In this document: positions 25,172-33,815 of the stretch, one piece after another
Layout: each line of letters begins with the position of its first letter
How positions within the stretch are numbered: position 1 is the stretch's first letter
Assembly (NCBI GenBank): GCA_947623305.1
Contig: CANQGQ010000015.1
Coordinates: forward strand, 1-62,604
DNA: 62,604 bases
Direction: 5' to 3'
From: an uncultured Alistipes sp.
GTDB taxonomy: Bacteria; Bacteroidota; Bacteroidia; Bacteroidales; Rikenellaceae
The notes under the pieces: generated by a model
The model's input: the letters and a program-made list of their open reading frames with translations, nothing else
The model's database searches: none
What the model was told of the DNA's origin: nothing
Position numbers and translations under genes: made by a program

Positions 25172-26518
25172 TCAGACTGGAATATTTTTGTTCACGTTCT
25201 TGCAGCCGACCAAGCCATAGTAGAGCAAATAGGCCAATGCCGCCACGATGAGCCAGTAGCTGTTCATGTAGCCGGCCCCCTTGGCAATCGCTTGTTGGAT
25301 CAACGGCAGGATACCGCCGCCGACGACCATCATCATGAAGATGCCCGATGCCTGCGCGGTGTATTTGCCGAGGCCTTCGACCGCCAGATTGAAGATGCCG
25401 CCCCACATGATCGAGGTGCAGAGACCGCACAGCACCAAAAAGAGGGCGCTGACGGGAACCTGTGCCCAGACGATACCGTTCTCCACGCTGTAACCCGGCA
25501 GGTTGAGCGTGCTGGTTTTCGGGAATACGATAGCCAGCAGCACGAGTACGATCGCCACGGCCGATACCGTGATGAGTTGGGTGCGGGTCGATACCTTGCC
25601 GGCGATGACGCTGCTGAACGTTCGGCCCACTAACATCAAGAGCCAGTAGATGGCTACGATCGCACCGGCAATGGCCGATGCGTCGCCAACGACGCCGGCG
25701 CCTTTGGCGGTCTGGTCGGAAAGATAGAAGTTCAACGTGCCCGGGACGCCGATTTCGATGCCCACATAGATGAAGATGCCGATGACTCCGAGCACCGTGT
25801 GCCGGAAATTCCACGGACTGTGCGTCTCTTTCTCTTTGACGGCTCCTGCTTGGTGCAGATGGGGTTCCGGAATGTCGACGAACGAGATGATGCAGAATGC
25901 TACGACGAATACAGCCATAGCGATCCACAACAACAGCGTTACGTCGCCCATGGTCGAAGCAGGGGTCAGCGAGCCGATCAAGGCACCCACGAAAAACGGG
26001 GTGAGCGTTGCGGAGAGCGAGTTCAATGCGCCGCCGGCTTGCAGCAACTGGTTGCCCTTGTTGCCGCCTCCGCCGAGCAGGTTGAGCATCGGATTGACGA
26101 CCGTGTTCAACATGCAAACGCAGAAACCGCAGATGAAGGCGCCCAACAGATAGACGAAGAAGTTGAGGCGGACGATGATCGGGGTTCCTTCGGCGCCCGT
26201 GAGCGTCCATACGGGCGTGTCGGCGCCCACGAAGCTCGACAGGTACTGCACGAAGAGTCCGACGACGCCCACGGCCATTGCCCACAGCGCGGTCTTTTTG
26301 TAACCGATTCGGACGAGCAGGTTGCCGGCGGGAATCCCCATGAACAGATAGGCCAGGAAGTTCATCATGTTGCCCATCATGCCGAGTACGCCGTTGCCTT
26401 CGAACTGGTAACCCCAGATCGTGCCGGTCGGTGCGGCCAGATTGGTTACGAAGGAGATCATCGCGAAAAGGAAGAACATCACGATGATCGGCAAGGTACG
26501 ATTCTTTTGTTGTGCCAT
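25172..26518 (-). CDS. MFS sugar:proton symporter, FucP/GlcP (FHS) type, 448 aa
   Basis: Twelve hydrophobic segments span the chain. NFLAYLFMGIPAGNLLVRIGYKKTALWAM is the loop 2-3 signature of the fucose-galactose-glucose symporter branch. The N-terminal half contains a glycine-rich GGGGNKGNQLLQAGGALN segment and the second half YVGIEIGVPGTLNFYL. The substrate cannot be told from sequence. The gene lies 67 bases downstream of the polyprenyl synthase gene on the same strand. Confidence 0.88.
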   Translation of the reverse strand: MAQQKNRTLPIIVMFFLFAMISFVTNLAAPTGTIWGYQFEGNGVLGMMGNMMNFLAYLFMGIPAGNLLVRIGYKKTALWAMAVGVVGLFVQYLSSFVGADTPVWTLTGAEGTPIIVRLNFFVYLLGAFICGFCVCMLNTVVNPMLNLLGGGGNKGNQLLQAGGALNSLSATLTPFFVGALIGSLTPASTMGDVTLLLWIAMAVFVVAFCIISFVDIPEPHLHQAGAVKEKETHSPWNFRHTVLGVIGIFIYVGIEIGVPGTLNFYLSDQTAKGAGVVGDASAIAGAIVAIYWLLMLVGRTFSSVIAGKVSTRTQLITVSAVAIVLVLLAIVFPKTSTLNLPGYSVENGIVWAQVPVSALFLVLCGLCTSIMWGGIFNLAVEGLGKYTAQASGIFMMMVVGGGILPLIQQAIAKGAGYMNSYWLIVAALAYLLYYGLVGCKNVNKNIPV

Positions 26519-26585
26519 AGTCTTATTGGTTTTTTATTAACTTGGTTGGAATGCTGTTCAACCTGATTTATTCGTTGTATCCGCT

Positions 26586-27575
26586 TCATTGGTCGCGTTC
26601 CGCGACGAAACGGCACAAGTCGATCAACGCCTTGCGATAGACCGAATCGTCGTATTCGGAGAGCAGGCCGATGGCTCGGGCGATGTACTCCTGCATGACC
26701 CGTCCGGCCTCGTCCAGTCCGCCTTCGTTCGTAACGAGCGCTTGCAGATATTCGACCGATGTTTCGTCATCGTGGCAGCGTGCAAGCCGGTCGAGCAACT
26801 CCGCACGGCGGTTTTCATCGACCCGTTCCAGCACGGCGAGGAGCGGCAAGGTGATTTTCCCTTCGTGCAGGTCGTTGCAAGTGGGTTTTCCGGTGTGGGC
26901 CTGCGTTCGGAAATCCAGTATGTCGTCCTGAATTTGGAACGCCATGCCCAATGCTTCGCCGAAACGCCTCATCAAAGCCACCCGATCGCGTGTCGCGCTG
27001 ACGGCCAATGCGCCTGCCGAAGCGCTGACCCCTAACAGGCAGGCCGTTTTCTTATATATAATATCGGTGTAAAGGTCTCGGGTCATGCGCCGTTTGTCTG
27101 CACAGTCGGATTGCTCGACCTCGCCTTCGCAGAGCGCGGCCATCGCCCCGCAGATGTGGGTAACCAGATCGAACTGTCCGCTTTGCAATCCGATGCTCAT
27201 GTTCCGTGCCAGGATGTAGTCGCCCAAGATGACCGACTTGTGCGATTGCCAGCGGGCATTGATCGACGGGCGGCCCCGACGGGTGTCCGATTCGTCGATC
27301 ACATCGTCGTGGATGAGCGAGGCGACGTGGATCATCTCGATCAGCATGGCCGCCAAACAGGTGCGTCGGCCGGCTGCCGCGCCCTTGACCGAAGCGTTGA
27401 GCGAGGCCGAGAGGATGACCAACAGTGGACGGATACCCTTGCCGCGCGAGGAGAGAGCGTATTGCAACATTTCGGAAAGGAGTTCGCCTTCGGCCGTGAA
27501 TTGCCGTTCGATGAAGGTTTCGTAGGCCTCCAGTTCCGTTGCGACGGATGCGCGTATGGTGTCGAGTGCGCTCAT
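26586..27575 (-). CDS. Trans-polyprenyl diphosphate synthase, 329 aa
   Basis: The first Asp-rich motif is LIHDDVIDESDTRRGRPS and the second is MAFQIQDDILDF; the substrate-binding GKGIRPLLVIL lies near residue 45. Small residues before the first Asp motif (VASLIHDD) fit a long-chain (hepta/octaprenyl) rather than a farnesyl synthase, as needed for menaquinone side chains, but product length is inferred. A promoter (27592-27599) lies just upstream. Confidence 0.9.
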   Translation of the reverse strand: MSALDTIRASVATELEAYETFIERQFTAEGELLSEMLQYALSSRGKGIRPLLVILSASLNASVKGAAAGRRTCLAAMLIEMIHVASLIHDDVIDESDTRRGRPSINARWQSHKSVILGDYILARNMSIGLQSGQFDLVTHICGAMAALCEGEVEQSDCADKRRMTRDLYTDIIYKKTACLLGVSASAGALAVSATRDRVALMRRFGEALGMAFQIQDDILDFRTQAHTGKPTCNDLHEGKITLPLLAVLERVDENRRAELLDRLARCHDDETSVEYLQALVTNEGGLDEAGRVMQEYIARAIGLLSEYDDSVYRKALIDLCRFVAERDQ

Positions 27576-27591
27576 GGATGATAAAGACGAA

Positions 27592-27599
27592 CAAAGATA
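27592..27599 (-). promoter_or_regulatory. Promoter of the polyprenyl synthase gene (-7 TATCTTTG)
   Basis: On the minus strand TATCTTTG lies about 17 bases before the ATG at 27575. Confidence 0.6.
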
Positions 27600-27686
27600 C
27601 GATTTTTCTGGAAATTTTTTATTAACCGGGTGGGAACTTCATTATTCTTGTGGATGTTTTATCGGTTTTTGCAGATTTCGGCTTCT

Positions 27687-27733
27687 TGCCTCGGCAATGC
27701 TCAAATAAATTTGGCATTGTGCTCGGCTTTTCG
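27687..27733 (+). repeat. Dispersed promoter-linked repeat, copy 1
   Basis: TGCCTCGGCAATGCTC, a short spacer, then TTTGGCATTGTGCTCGGCTT resembles 57693-57737 closely in the fixed blocks. In this copy TTTGG is the -33 element of the promoter at 27734-27741. Confidence 0.6.
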
Positions 27734-27741
27734 TATCTTTG
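27734..27741 (+). promoter_or_regulatory. Promoter of the candidate structured RNA (-7 TATCTTTG)
   Basis: TTG at 27711-27713 and TATCTTTG are separated by 20 bases, a near-perfect promoter with no protein gene behind it for more than 450 bases. Confidence 0.7.
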
Positions 27742-27747
27742 TCCCAG

Positions 27748-27919
27748 ACATATTGAAAGCGCATCGGCTTTTCTTCTTGGCTCAGAACTTAGACACTTTT
27801 GACGTAAAGAAGGATTCGAGTTGATGCTCGCGCTGTTTTACGGCGTGGGCATTTCTTCAATCTTCTTTACAGGCAGTCTAAGGCCTTGAGTCAGGGTTGA
27901 GTGATTTGCCCGCTTTTTT
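27748..27919 (+). ncRNA. Candidate rod-shaped structured RNA, possibly 6S RNA
   Basis: From the promoter to the T-run at 27914-27919 the ~170-nt transcript folds as one rod. The closing stem is AAAGCG (27756-27761) with CGCTTT (27911-27916). Inside are CTTAGAC (27788-27794) with GTCTAAG (27876-27882), GTAAAGAAGGATT (27804-27816) with AATCTTCTTTAC (27859-27870, one bulge), and ATGCTCGCGC (27824-27833) with GCGTGGGCAT (27843-27852, G-U pairs). Size, single-rod shape and large internal loops resemble 6S RNA, the RNA-polymerase regulator. I assign it from structure only; the sequence itself gives no decisive motif. Confidence 0.55.
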
Positions 27920-27929
27920 ATTAACTGCT

Positions 27930-28180
27930 ACGGATCAGCCCGTTTGAACGGGCTTCCCGATGCGCCGCTTTTAAAAGCAGTTCGTGATGCGTTGGAGCCT
28001 CCATTCGTTTTCGATAGTTATCTTCGCTTTCGCTGGTTGTTACAGGCGGTTCCTTGAACCGCAGCGGGCCGAAGCCTCCGCCCGCGGAGGCCCGCCGTTG
28101 GCGTCCTCCGCAGTCTTCGACCCGCACCTTTTAGAAGGCGGCCCCGTTCAAACGTGGCTTTTAAAAGCGGCGCTAATAAA
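27930..28180 (+). repeat. Mosaic of short intergenic repeats
   Basis: There is no gene. GCGGTTCCTTGAACCGC followed by GCGGGCCGAAGC (28047-28076) recurs at 60199-60230, and CCTCCGCAGTCTTCG (28106-28120) recurs at 60307-60321. Several TTTTAAAAGC palindromes also lie here. The function is unknown. Confidence 0.6.
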
Positions 28181-28187
28181 AAATTCG

Positions 28188-28195
28188 TATCTTTG
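28188..28195 (+). promoter_or_regulatory. Promoter of the YfhO-family gene (-7 TATCTTTG)
   Basis: TATCTTTG lies 25 bases before the ATG at 28221. Confidence 0.65.
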
Positions 28196-28220
28196 ACGAC
28201 GATAATAAATTCGATAACGA

Positions 28221-30722
28221 ATGAATTTTCCCCGACTTTTGCGTCGCTGCCTGCCTGCGGCGGCGGCTTTGACGCTCTTTTTCGTGGTGAGCGCGGCCTA
28301 CTTCGCACCCCAGTTCCGGGGCGAGGTGCTCCCGCAGCACGATACCATGCAGTTCGACGGCATGTCGAAAGATATTCGGCAGATGCGCGCCGATACGGGC
28401 GAAGACCCCCAATGGACGGGCGGCATGTTCGGCGGCATGCCGGCTTATCTGATCGACGTCTCTTATCCCGCGCAGTTGATCAAAAATACGGTCGGGCGCA
28501 TCGTCCGAATCATCGACACGCCGGCCGGATTCCTCTTTTTCGCCATGACCGCTATGTGGGCGATGCTCTTGTTGTGCGGCGTCGACCCGTGGGTGGCCAT
28601 CGTCGGGGCATTGGCCTACGGATTGTCGACCTATTTTCTGTTGATTATCGCCGCGGGCCACATCACAAAGATGTGGGCGTTGGTCTACGCGCCGTTGATG
28701 ATGGGCGGCGCGTGGATGACCTTGCGCGGAAACAAGTGGTACGGCGGTGCGTTGACGGCGCTCGCGGCGTCGCTCGAAATCGGCGCCAACCATCCGCAGA
28801 TCACCTATTATTTTTTGATGGCGATGGCCGCCTTCTGGATTAGCGAAGCGATCGTCGCAGGACGCGAAAAGCGGTTGAAGTCGTTCGCTCGCCGTACGGC
28901 TGTGCTGGTCGCTGCGGGGATGTTGGCCGTGGGGTCGAATTTCGCGCCGTTGTGGTATACGGCCCAGCATTCGAAGGATACGATACGTGGTGGTTCGGAA
29001 TTGGCGACGACCTCCGGCACCGCGCGCAACGGCTTGGCACTCGATTATGCGACGGCTTGGAGCTATGGTCGGGCCGAAAGTTTCAACTTGTTGATTCCAG
29101 ACTTTATGGGACGCGAATCGGGTTCGACGTTCGAAGCCGACAGCCGAACGTCGGCCGTGTTGAACGATTACGGTCTGCGCGGTGCGGCGCAGCAACTGCC
29201 CACCTATTGGGGCGAACAACCCTACACGGGCGGCCCGACCTATCTGGGGGCTGCCGCCGTCTTCCTCGCCGCGTTGGGCGTCGCGTTGCTGCGCGGACGC
29301 AACAAGTGGTGGATGTTGGCTGTCTGCGGGGTGATGTTGTTGCTCTCGTGGGGCCATAATCTGCTGTGGTTCACCGAACTGTTTTTCGACTGGCTGCCTG
29401 GCTACGACAAATTCCGGACGGTTTCGATGACGCTCGTCGTCGTGCAGTGGATCGTGCCGTTGGCAGGGGCGCTGGCGTTGATGCGGCTGTGGCGCGACGA
29501 AGTGCCGCGCGAACGGTTATGGCGGGCGCTGGCCTGGGCCGGAGGCATCACGGGCGGCCTCTGCCTGCTCTTTGCGGTGGCGGGCGGTTCGTTGTTCGAT
29601 TTCGGCGAGAAGGCCGACGCGGCGATGATGTCCGACCAGTTCGCCCGAATTTTCGAAGCGAATCATTTGCAAACTTATATTGATCGTGGTCTGGACATCG
29701 AATGGGGCGAAACGACGGCCGCTGCGATGGCCGCCGACCGTGCCGCCATGATGCAGGCCGATGCCTGGCGTTCCTTCCTAATGATCGTTCTGGCCGCGGG
29801 GGCTGTTGCGTTGTTCGCCTTGCGGCGTATCCGACGGGGTACGCTCGTGGGCATGCTCGCCGTGGTGATGTTGCTCGACTTGGTGCCCGTCGACCGGCGG
29901 TTCCTCTCGTCCGACGATTTCGTGTCGCCCCGTCGGCGGCAGATCGCGATGACCGAGGCCGATCGGCAGATTTTGGCCGATTCGACGCTCGGATTCCGTG
30001 TGCTCAATTTGACGGTCAGCCCCTTCAACGATGCCACGACGAGCTATTTCCACCGGTCGGTGGGCGGCTATCACGGGGCGAAGTTGGCTCGTTATCAGGA
30101 TTTGATCGACTGTTATCTGAACGACATGGACGACAGCGTGTTGGACATGCTCAACACCCGCTATGCGATTGTCGCCGGTGCGGACGGTGCGCCGCAGGCG
30201 GTGCGGCGCGATACGGAATTCGGTGCGGCGTGGTTCGTCGACCGTGCGGTCGAGGCCGAGACGCCGCAGCAGGAGATCGACCTGCTGCGCGAAGTCGATT
30301 TGCGGACGACGGCGGTGGTCGCCGCTGCAGATGACGAAGCTGTGGCCGTGTTGTCGGATACAGGTGCGCCGGCTGCAGAATGTTCGATCCGACTGACGGA
30401 ATATCGCCCTAACTATTTGAAATACGATTATACGACGCCCGAAACCGGTGTCGCCGTATTCTCCGAAATTTTCTACGACAAGGGCTGGACAGCCTATGTC
30501 GATGGCGTGGAGGCTCCCTATTTCCGGGTCGATTACGTGTTGCGGGCGATGACGCTGCCCGCCGGAACGCACACCGTTGAATGGCGCTTCCGAGCTCCTG
30601 CGTGGACGACGGTCGAGACCGTTACGGGCATCGCTTCCGTTTTGATTCTTTTGTGCGTGCTCGGTGCTTTGGCGATGGCGTTCAGTTCTGCCCGTTCTGT
30701 TTGCGGTAGGCCGAAGGCGTGA
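28221..30722 (+). CDS. YfhO-family multispanning membrane protein, 833 aa
   Basis: An N-terminal membrane helix, a periplasmic loop (RGEVLPQHDTMQFDGMSKDIRQMRADTG) and about ten further helices form a GT-C-like topology. The second half holds a periplasmic domain (FRVLNLTVSPFNDATTSYFHRSVGGYHGAKLARYQDLI) and a last helix near 810. This matches bacterial YfhO proteins, linked to sugar modification of envelope polymers such as lipoteichoic acid in Firmicutes. The substrate in Bacteroidetes is unknown. Its last 41 bases overlap the convergent sensor gene. Confidence 0.85.
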   Translation: MNFPRLLRRCLPAAAALTLFFVVSAAYFAPQFRGEVLPQHDTMQFDGMSKDIRQMRADTGEDPQWTGGMFGGMPAYLIDVSYPAQLIKNTVGRIVRIIDTPAGFLFFAMTAMWAMLLLCGVDPWVAIVGALAYGLSTYFLLIIAAGHITKMWALVYAPLMMGGAWMTLRGNKWYGGALTALAASLEIGANHPQITYYFLMAMAAFWISEAIVAGREKRLKSFARRTAVLVAAGMLAVGSNFAPLWYTAQHSKDTIRGGSELATTSGTARNGLALDYATAWSYGRAESFNLLIPDFMGRESGSTFEADSRTSAVLNDYGLRGAAQQLPTYWGEQPYTGGPTYLGAAAVFLAALGVALLRGRNKWWMLAVCGVMLLLSWGHNLLWFTELFFDWLPGYDKFRTVSMTLVVVQWIVPLAGALALMRLWRDEVPRERLWRALAWAGGITGGLCLLFAVAGGSLFDFGEKADAAMMSDQFARIFEANHLQTYIDRGLDIEWGETTAAAMAADRAAMMQADAWRSFLMIVLAAGAVALFALRRIRRGTLVGMLAVVMLLDLVPVDRRFLSSDDFVSPRRRQIAMTEADRQILADSTLGFRVLNLTVSPFNDATTSYFHRSVGGYHGAKLARYQDLIDCYLNDMDDSVLDMLNTRYAIVAGADGAPQAVRRDTEFGAAWFVDRAVEAETPQQEIDLLREVDLRTTAVVAAADDEAVAVLSDTGAPAAECSIRLTEYRPNYLKYDYTTPETGVAVFSEIFYDKGWTAYVDGVEAPYFRVDYVLRAMTLPAGTHTVEWRFRAPAWTTVETVTGIASVLILLCVLGALAMAFSSARSVCGRPKA

Positions 30723-33700
30723 TGCCGTAGCGCGTGCGGAAGCAGGAAGAGAAGTAAGCCGGATCGGTGAATCCCGTTTTATAAGCGATTTCGGCAATGG
30801 CCAATCGAGTTTCCGTCAGGTACATCGCAGCTTTGCGCAGCCGGAAGTCCTTGAGATATTCGTTGGGCGGCATTTGCGTGAACTCCTTGATGCGGTTGTA
30901 GAAAGACGAGCGGCTCATGTGGGTCAGTTGGGACAGGTCGTCGATCTTGAGGTTCGGATCGGCATAATGTTCCTCCAGATAGGCTGTTACGACCGTCATG
31001 AACTGTTCGTCGTGAATGTCGCGCAAGGCGATTTCGTCGGGCGAAATCTTGATGACGCGTCGCTTTTGGAGCGTGCGGCGGTAGATGTTGCGATACACGA
31101 GACCGAAGCCGACAGCCAGTGAGAACAGTGCGATGACGAGCACCGGACCGCGCCATGAAGACCAGAACGAGGAGGCGACGACGACTCGAATGCTTCGTTC
31201 GTCGTAGGCTTCGGCCGATTGCGGCCCGAAAGCCTGGACCCGGAACCGATAGGTACCGCTCGGAACGTTGGCATAAAGCGTTTTGCGGGTGCCGCGATCG
31301 TCGATCCAATCGGGGTCGTAGCCTTCGAGCATGTACCGGTATTGCACATGATGCTGCATGCAGCAATTCACGGCGGCGAATTCGAAACTGAAAAGATGAT
31401 GATTGGCGCCGATGCGGACTTCCTGGGCTTCGGAGATGGTGATTTGCAGCGGTGCATCCGGCGCGGTCGAGGGCTCGACGGGCTGTTCGTCGATTTCGAA
31501 GCCGATGATTTGAAGATTCATCCTCTTGTCGTCGTTGGCGAAGCCCTTGGAATGGAAACTGTAAATTTTTTCCGATTCGCCGATGTAGATGCGTCCTTCG
31601 CGATCGCGGACGGCGGCTTGTTCGCAGAATTGTTCGTTGGCCTGCATGCCCTCCTGCAACGAGAGCGGCGTGATGAGGGAGGCATCGGGGTAAAAGGCGC
31701 AAAGTTGCGTATCGGTGCTGATCCACAGCGTACCGGAAGCATCCTCGACGATGCCCATGATGTCGTTGTAGAACCGATCGCCGCTTTCGATGTAAGATCG
31801 CCATTGAGCGGCTCCCGTTGCGGGATTGCGGCCTAAGTAGAGTCCTATGCCGCCACCGAAGGTGCCGGCCCACATGCGATTGAACCGATCCCGATAGATG
31901 CAAGTGATGTCGTTGCTTTGGAGCGTCGATTCTTCAGTGGGGTTGCGGCGCAAGTGTTCGGCGGTGAGTCGGTTGGTTGCAGGGTCGTGGTCGATGAGCA
32001 GCACGCCGTCCGAGGTGCCGGCCCAGATGCGACCTTCGGCGTCTTCGCAGAGCGAGCGCACTTTGCGGCACGATTCGGGCAGCCGGTCGCTGAAAAGATT
32101 GCGTTGGGAGAGGAAGCGCATCCGGCCGTTCTCGTCGCGGAGCGCCAAACAGATACCGCCGCCGAATGTGCCGACCCAAAGCCGGTTGCGGCTGTCGATC
32201 AATACGGTGTGTACCTTGTTGTTGCTGAGCGAATAAGGATCGTTCGGATCATAAGTATAGCGCGTTACGTGCAGCTTTCCGTCGGCGGTCGTTACGGCCT
32301 TGCAAAGTCCTTGGGTCTTCGTGCCGAGCCAGAAGATGCTGTCCGTCTCCTGGGTCATGGCGTAGACGGCGTCGATCGGGCGGTTTCGGTCGTCGTGCGT
32401 GAAGAAGCGGAAATTTCGACGGTCGGTATCATAACGGATCAACCCTCCCGTTTTCAAGGCGGACCAAAGGCGGTCGGCGCGGTCGACGAAGAGCATACGG
32501 CCCAGTTTTGTACCGGACAAGGGCAACAATTGCACTTTGGCGTCGATGAATCGTACGCAGGTGATGCCTCGGTTGGTGGTCGTGAACCACAGATTGCCGC
32601 CGCGGTCGAAGCAGTAGGAGGTGCATGCGCCTCCGATCGGAGCGTTTTGCGTGCCGCTTTTGTCGATGAGCGGGAAAGCGCGATCCGTTTCACGGTCGTA
32701 CCACAACATGCCGCCTCCGTTGGGTGCGATCCACGTGCGGCCGTTATACTCGCTGAGGCTGCTGTTGTTTTTACCTGTCAGATGATCGCTCGTCCCTTGC
32801 GAGAAGCATCGCGTAAGTCCTGTTGCCGGGTCGTACTTGTAAATTCCCTTCCCCTCGGGACCGACCCAAATCAATCCGTAACTGTCTTTTTTGATTTTGT
32901 TGATGCGGGAGGTGCCGCATTGAGCCAACCGATGGAAATGTTTACCGTCGAAGCGATAGAGTTCGCCCGATTCGGTGCCGACCAGAATGTCGTTCGAATC
33001 GTCGGTCGGCAGGCCGAGCGCTGTAATGGGAATAGGGCGGGTCATGCAGTGTTCCGAGAAGGATTGCGTGCGTGCGTCGCGAACGATCAACCGTCCGTCC
33101 GACGTGCCGAAGCAAACTTTCTCCGTGTCGCCTTCGATCGAGATCACGGATGCCGAATCGAGTGTCAGATCGCAGTAGACGCTCTGCTCGGCGGCCGAAA
33201 CAGAAAACAGCTGATTGTCTCGGGTGAACCAGACGAGCCCCGAGGCATCCGGATAGAGCAGCGAGATGGACTTGCTTCGCTCGATGGGGAAGAGAGTCGG
33301 TTTCAACTCCCGGGTTTCGGGGTCGGTGGCGAAGCCGACGATGCCGTAAGCGGGTACGGTAGCCCACACCGTACCGTCGGGCGCCTCTTTGACCTGGAAG
33401 ATGTTCGGCTCGATCCCTTTGGGCAGGAAGCGGTCGATGCTTTCGAATGCTTCGGTGCGCCGATTGAAGCGATAGAGGTTGCGGGTGTAGGTTACCAACC
33501 AGAAGTTGGAGTATCGGTCTTCGAATCCGCGGTCGATGCGGTTGTGCACCAGCGGCGTTTGTTGCGCGGTCCCGTAGTTGACGAAACGGTAGCCGTCGTA
33601 ACGGCTGATGCCGTTCCAGGTGAAAAACCAGATGAATCCCTTGCTGTCGCACAGAACGCGGAATACGGCATTGTTCGATAATCCCTGTTCGGTGGTGTAA

Positions 33701-33801
33701 TGGGAGAACAGACACTGCGGCGGTGTGTCGCAGCGTCCGTTCGTTCCCGTTTCGAGCAGGAGGAACAGCAGAATCGACAGAATCCGTATCCGATGCTTCA
33801 T
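30682..33801 (-). CDS. Membrane-spanning propeller/AraC regulator without kinase or receiver, 1039 aa
   Basis: A signal segment (1-24) is followed by two-component-regulator propeller repeats to about 800 (GLSNNAVFRVLCDSKGFIWF; RLWVGTFGGGICLALRDENG), a Y_Y_Y domain (about 800-872, YRYMLEGYDPDWIDD), one membrane helix (883-903) and, after a ~30-residue linker, an AraC/XylS DNA-binding domain (935-1039, DLSQLTHMSRSSFYNRIKEF and IAEIAYKTGFTDPAYFSSCF). Classical hybrid two-component systems carry HisKA, ATPase and receiver domains between helix and AraC; none fits here. It is the last gene after GH28 and the six-hairpin glycosidase (14-base gap) and probably senses pectin oligosaccharides for the locus. 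Confidence 0.88.
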   Translation of the reverse strand: MKHRIRILSILLFLLLETGTNGRCDTPPQCLFSHYTTEQGLSNNAVFRVLCDSKGFIWFFTWNGISRYDGYRFVNYGTAQQTPLVHNRIDRGFEDRYSNFWLVTYTRNLYRFNRRTEAFESIDRFLPKGIEPNIFQVKEAPDGTVWATVPAYGIVGFATDPETRELKPTLFPIERSKSISLLYPDASGLVWFTRDNQLFSVSAAEQSVYCDLTLDSASVISIEGDTEKVCFGTSDGRLIVRDARTQSFSEHCMTRPIPITALGLPTDDSNDILVGTESGELYRFDGKHFHRLAQCGTSRINKIKKDSYGLIWVGPEGKGIYKYDPATGLTRCFSQGTSDHLTGKNNSSLSEYNGRTWIAPNGGGMLWYDRETDRAFPLIDKSGTQNAPIGGACTSYCFDRGGNLWFTTTNRGITCVRFIDAKVQLLPLSGTKLGRMLFVDRADRLWSALKTGGLIRYDTDRRNFRFFTHDDRNRPIDAVYAMTQETDSIFWLGTKTQGLCKAVTTADGKLHVTRYTYDPNDPYSLSNNKVHTVLIDSRNRLWVGTFGGGICLALRDENGRMRFLSQRNLFSDRLPESCRKVRSLCEDAEGRIWAGTSDGVLLIDHDPATNRLTAEHLRRNPTEESTLQSNDITCIYRDRFNRMWAGTFGGGIGLYLGRNPATGAAQWRSYIESGDRFYNDIMGIVEDASGTLWISTDTQLCAFYPDASLITPLSLQEGMQANEQFCEQAAVRDREGRIYIGESEKIYSFHSKGFANDDKRMNLQIIGFEIDEQPVEPSTAPDAPLQITISEAQEVRIGANHHLFSFEFAAVNCCMQHHVQYRYMLEGYDPDWIDDRGTRKTLYANVPSGTYRFRVQAFGPQSAEAYDERSIRVVVASSFWSSWRGPVLVIALFSLAVGFGLVYRNIYRRTLQKRRVIKISPDEIALRDIHDEQFMTVVTAYLEEHYADPNLKIDDLSQLTHMSRSSFYNRIKEFTQMPPNEYLKDFRLRKAAMYLTETRLAIAEIAYKTGFTDPAYFSSCFRTRYGITPSAYRKQNGQN

Positions 33802-33815
33802 CCGACGAGCGTTAT

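Noticed and set aside
27630..27824. 64-residue frame over the candidate RNA
   Set aside because: It begins before the promoter and ends inside a strong stem; the RNA interpretation explains the region better.
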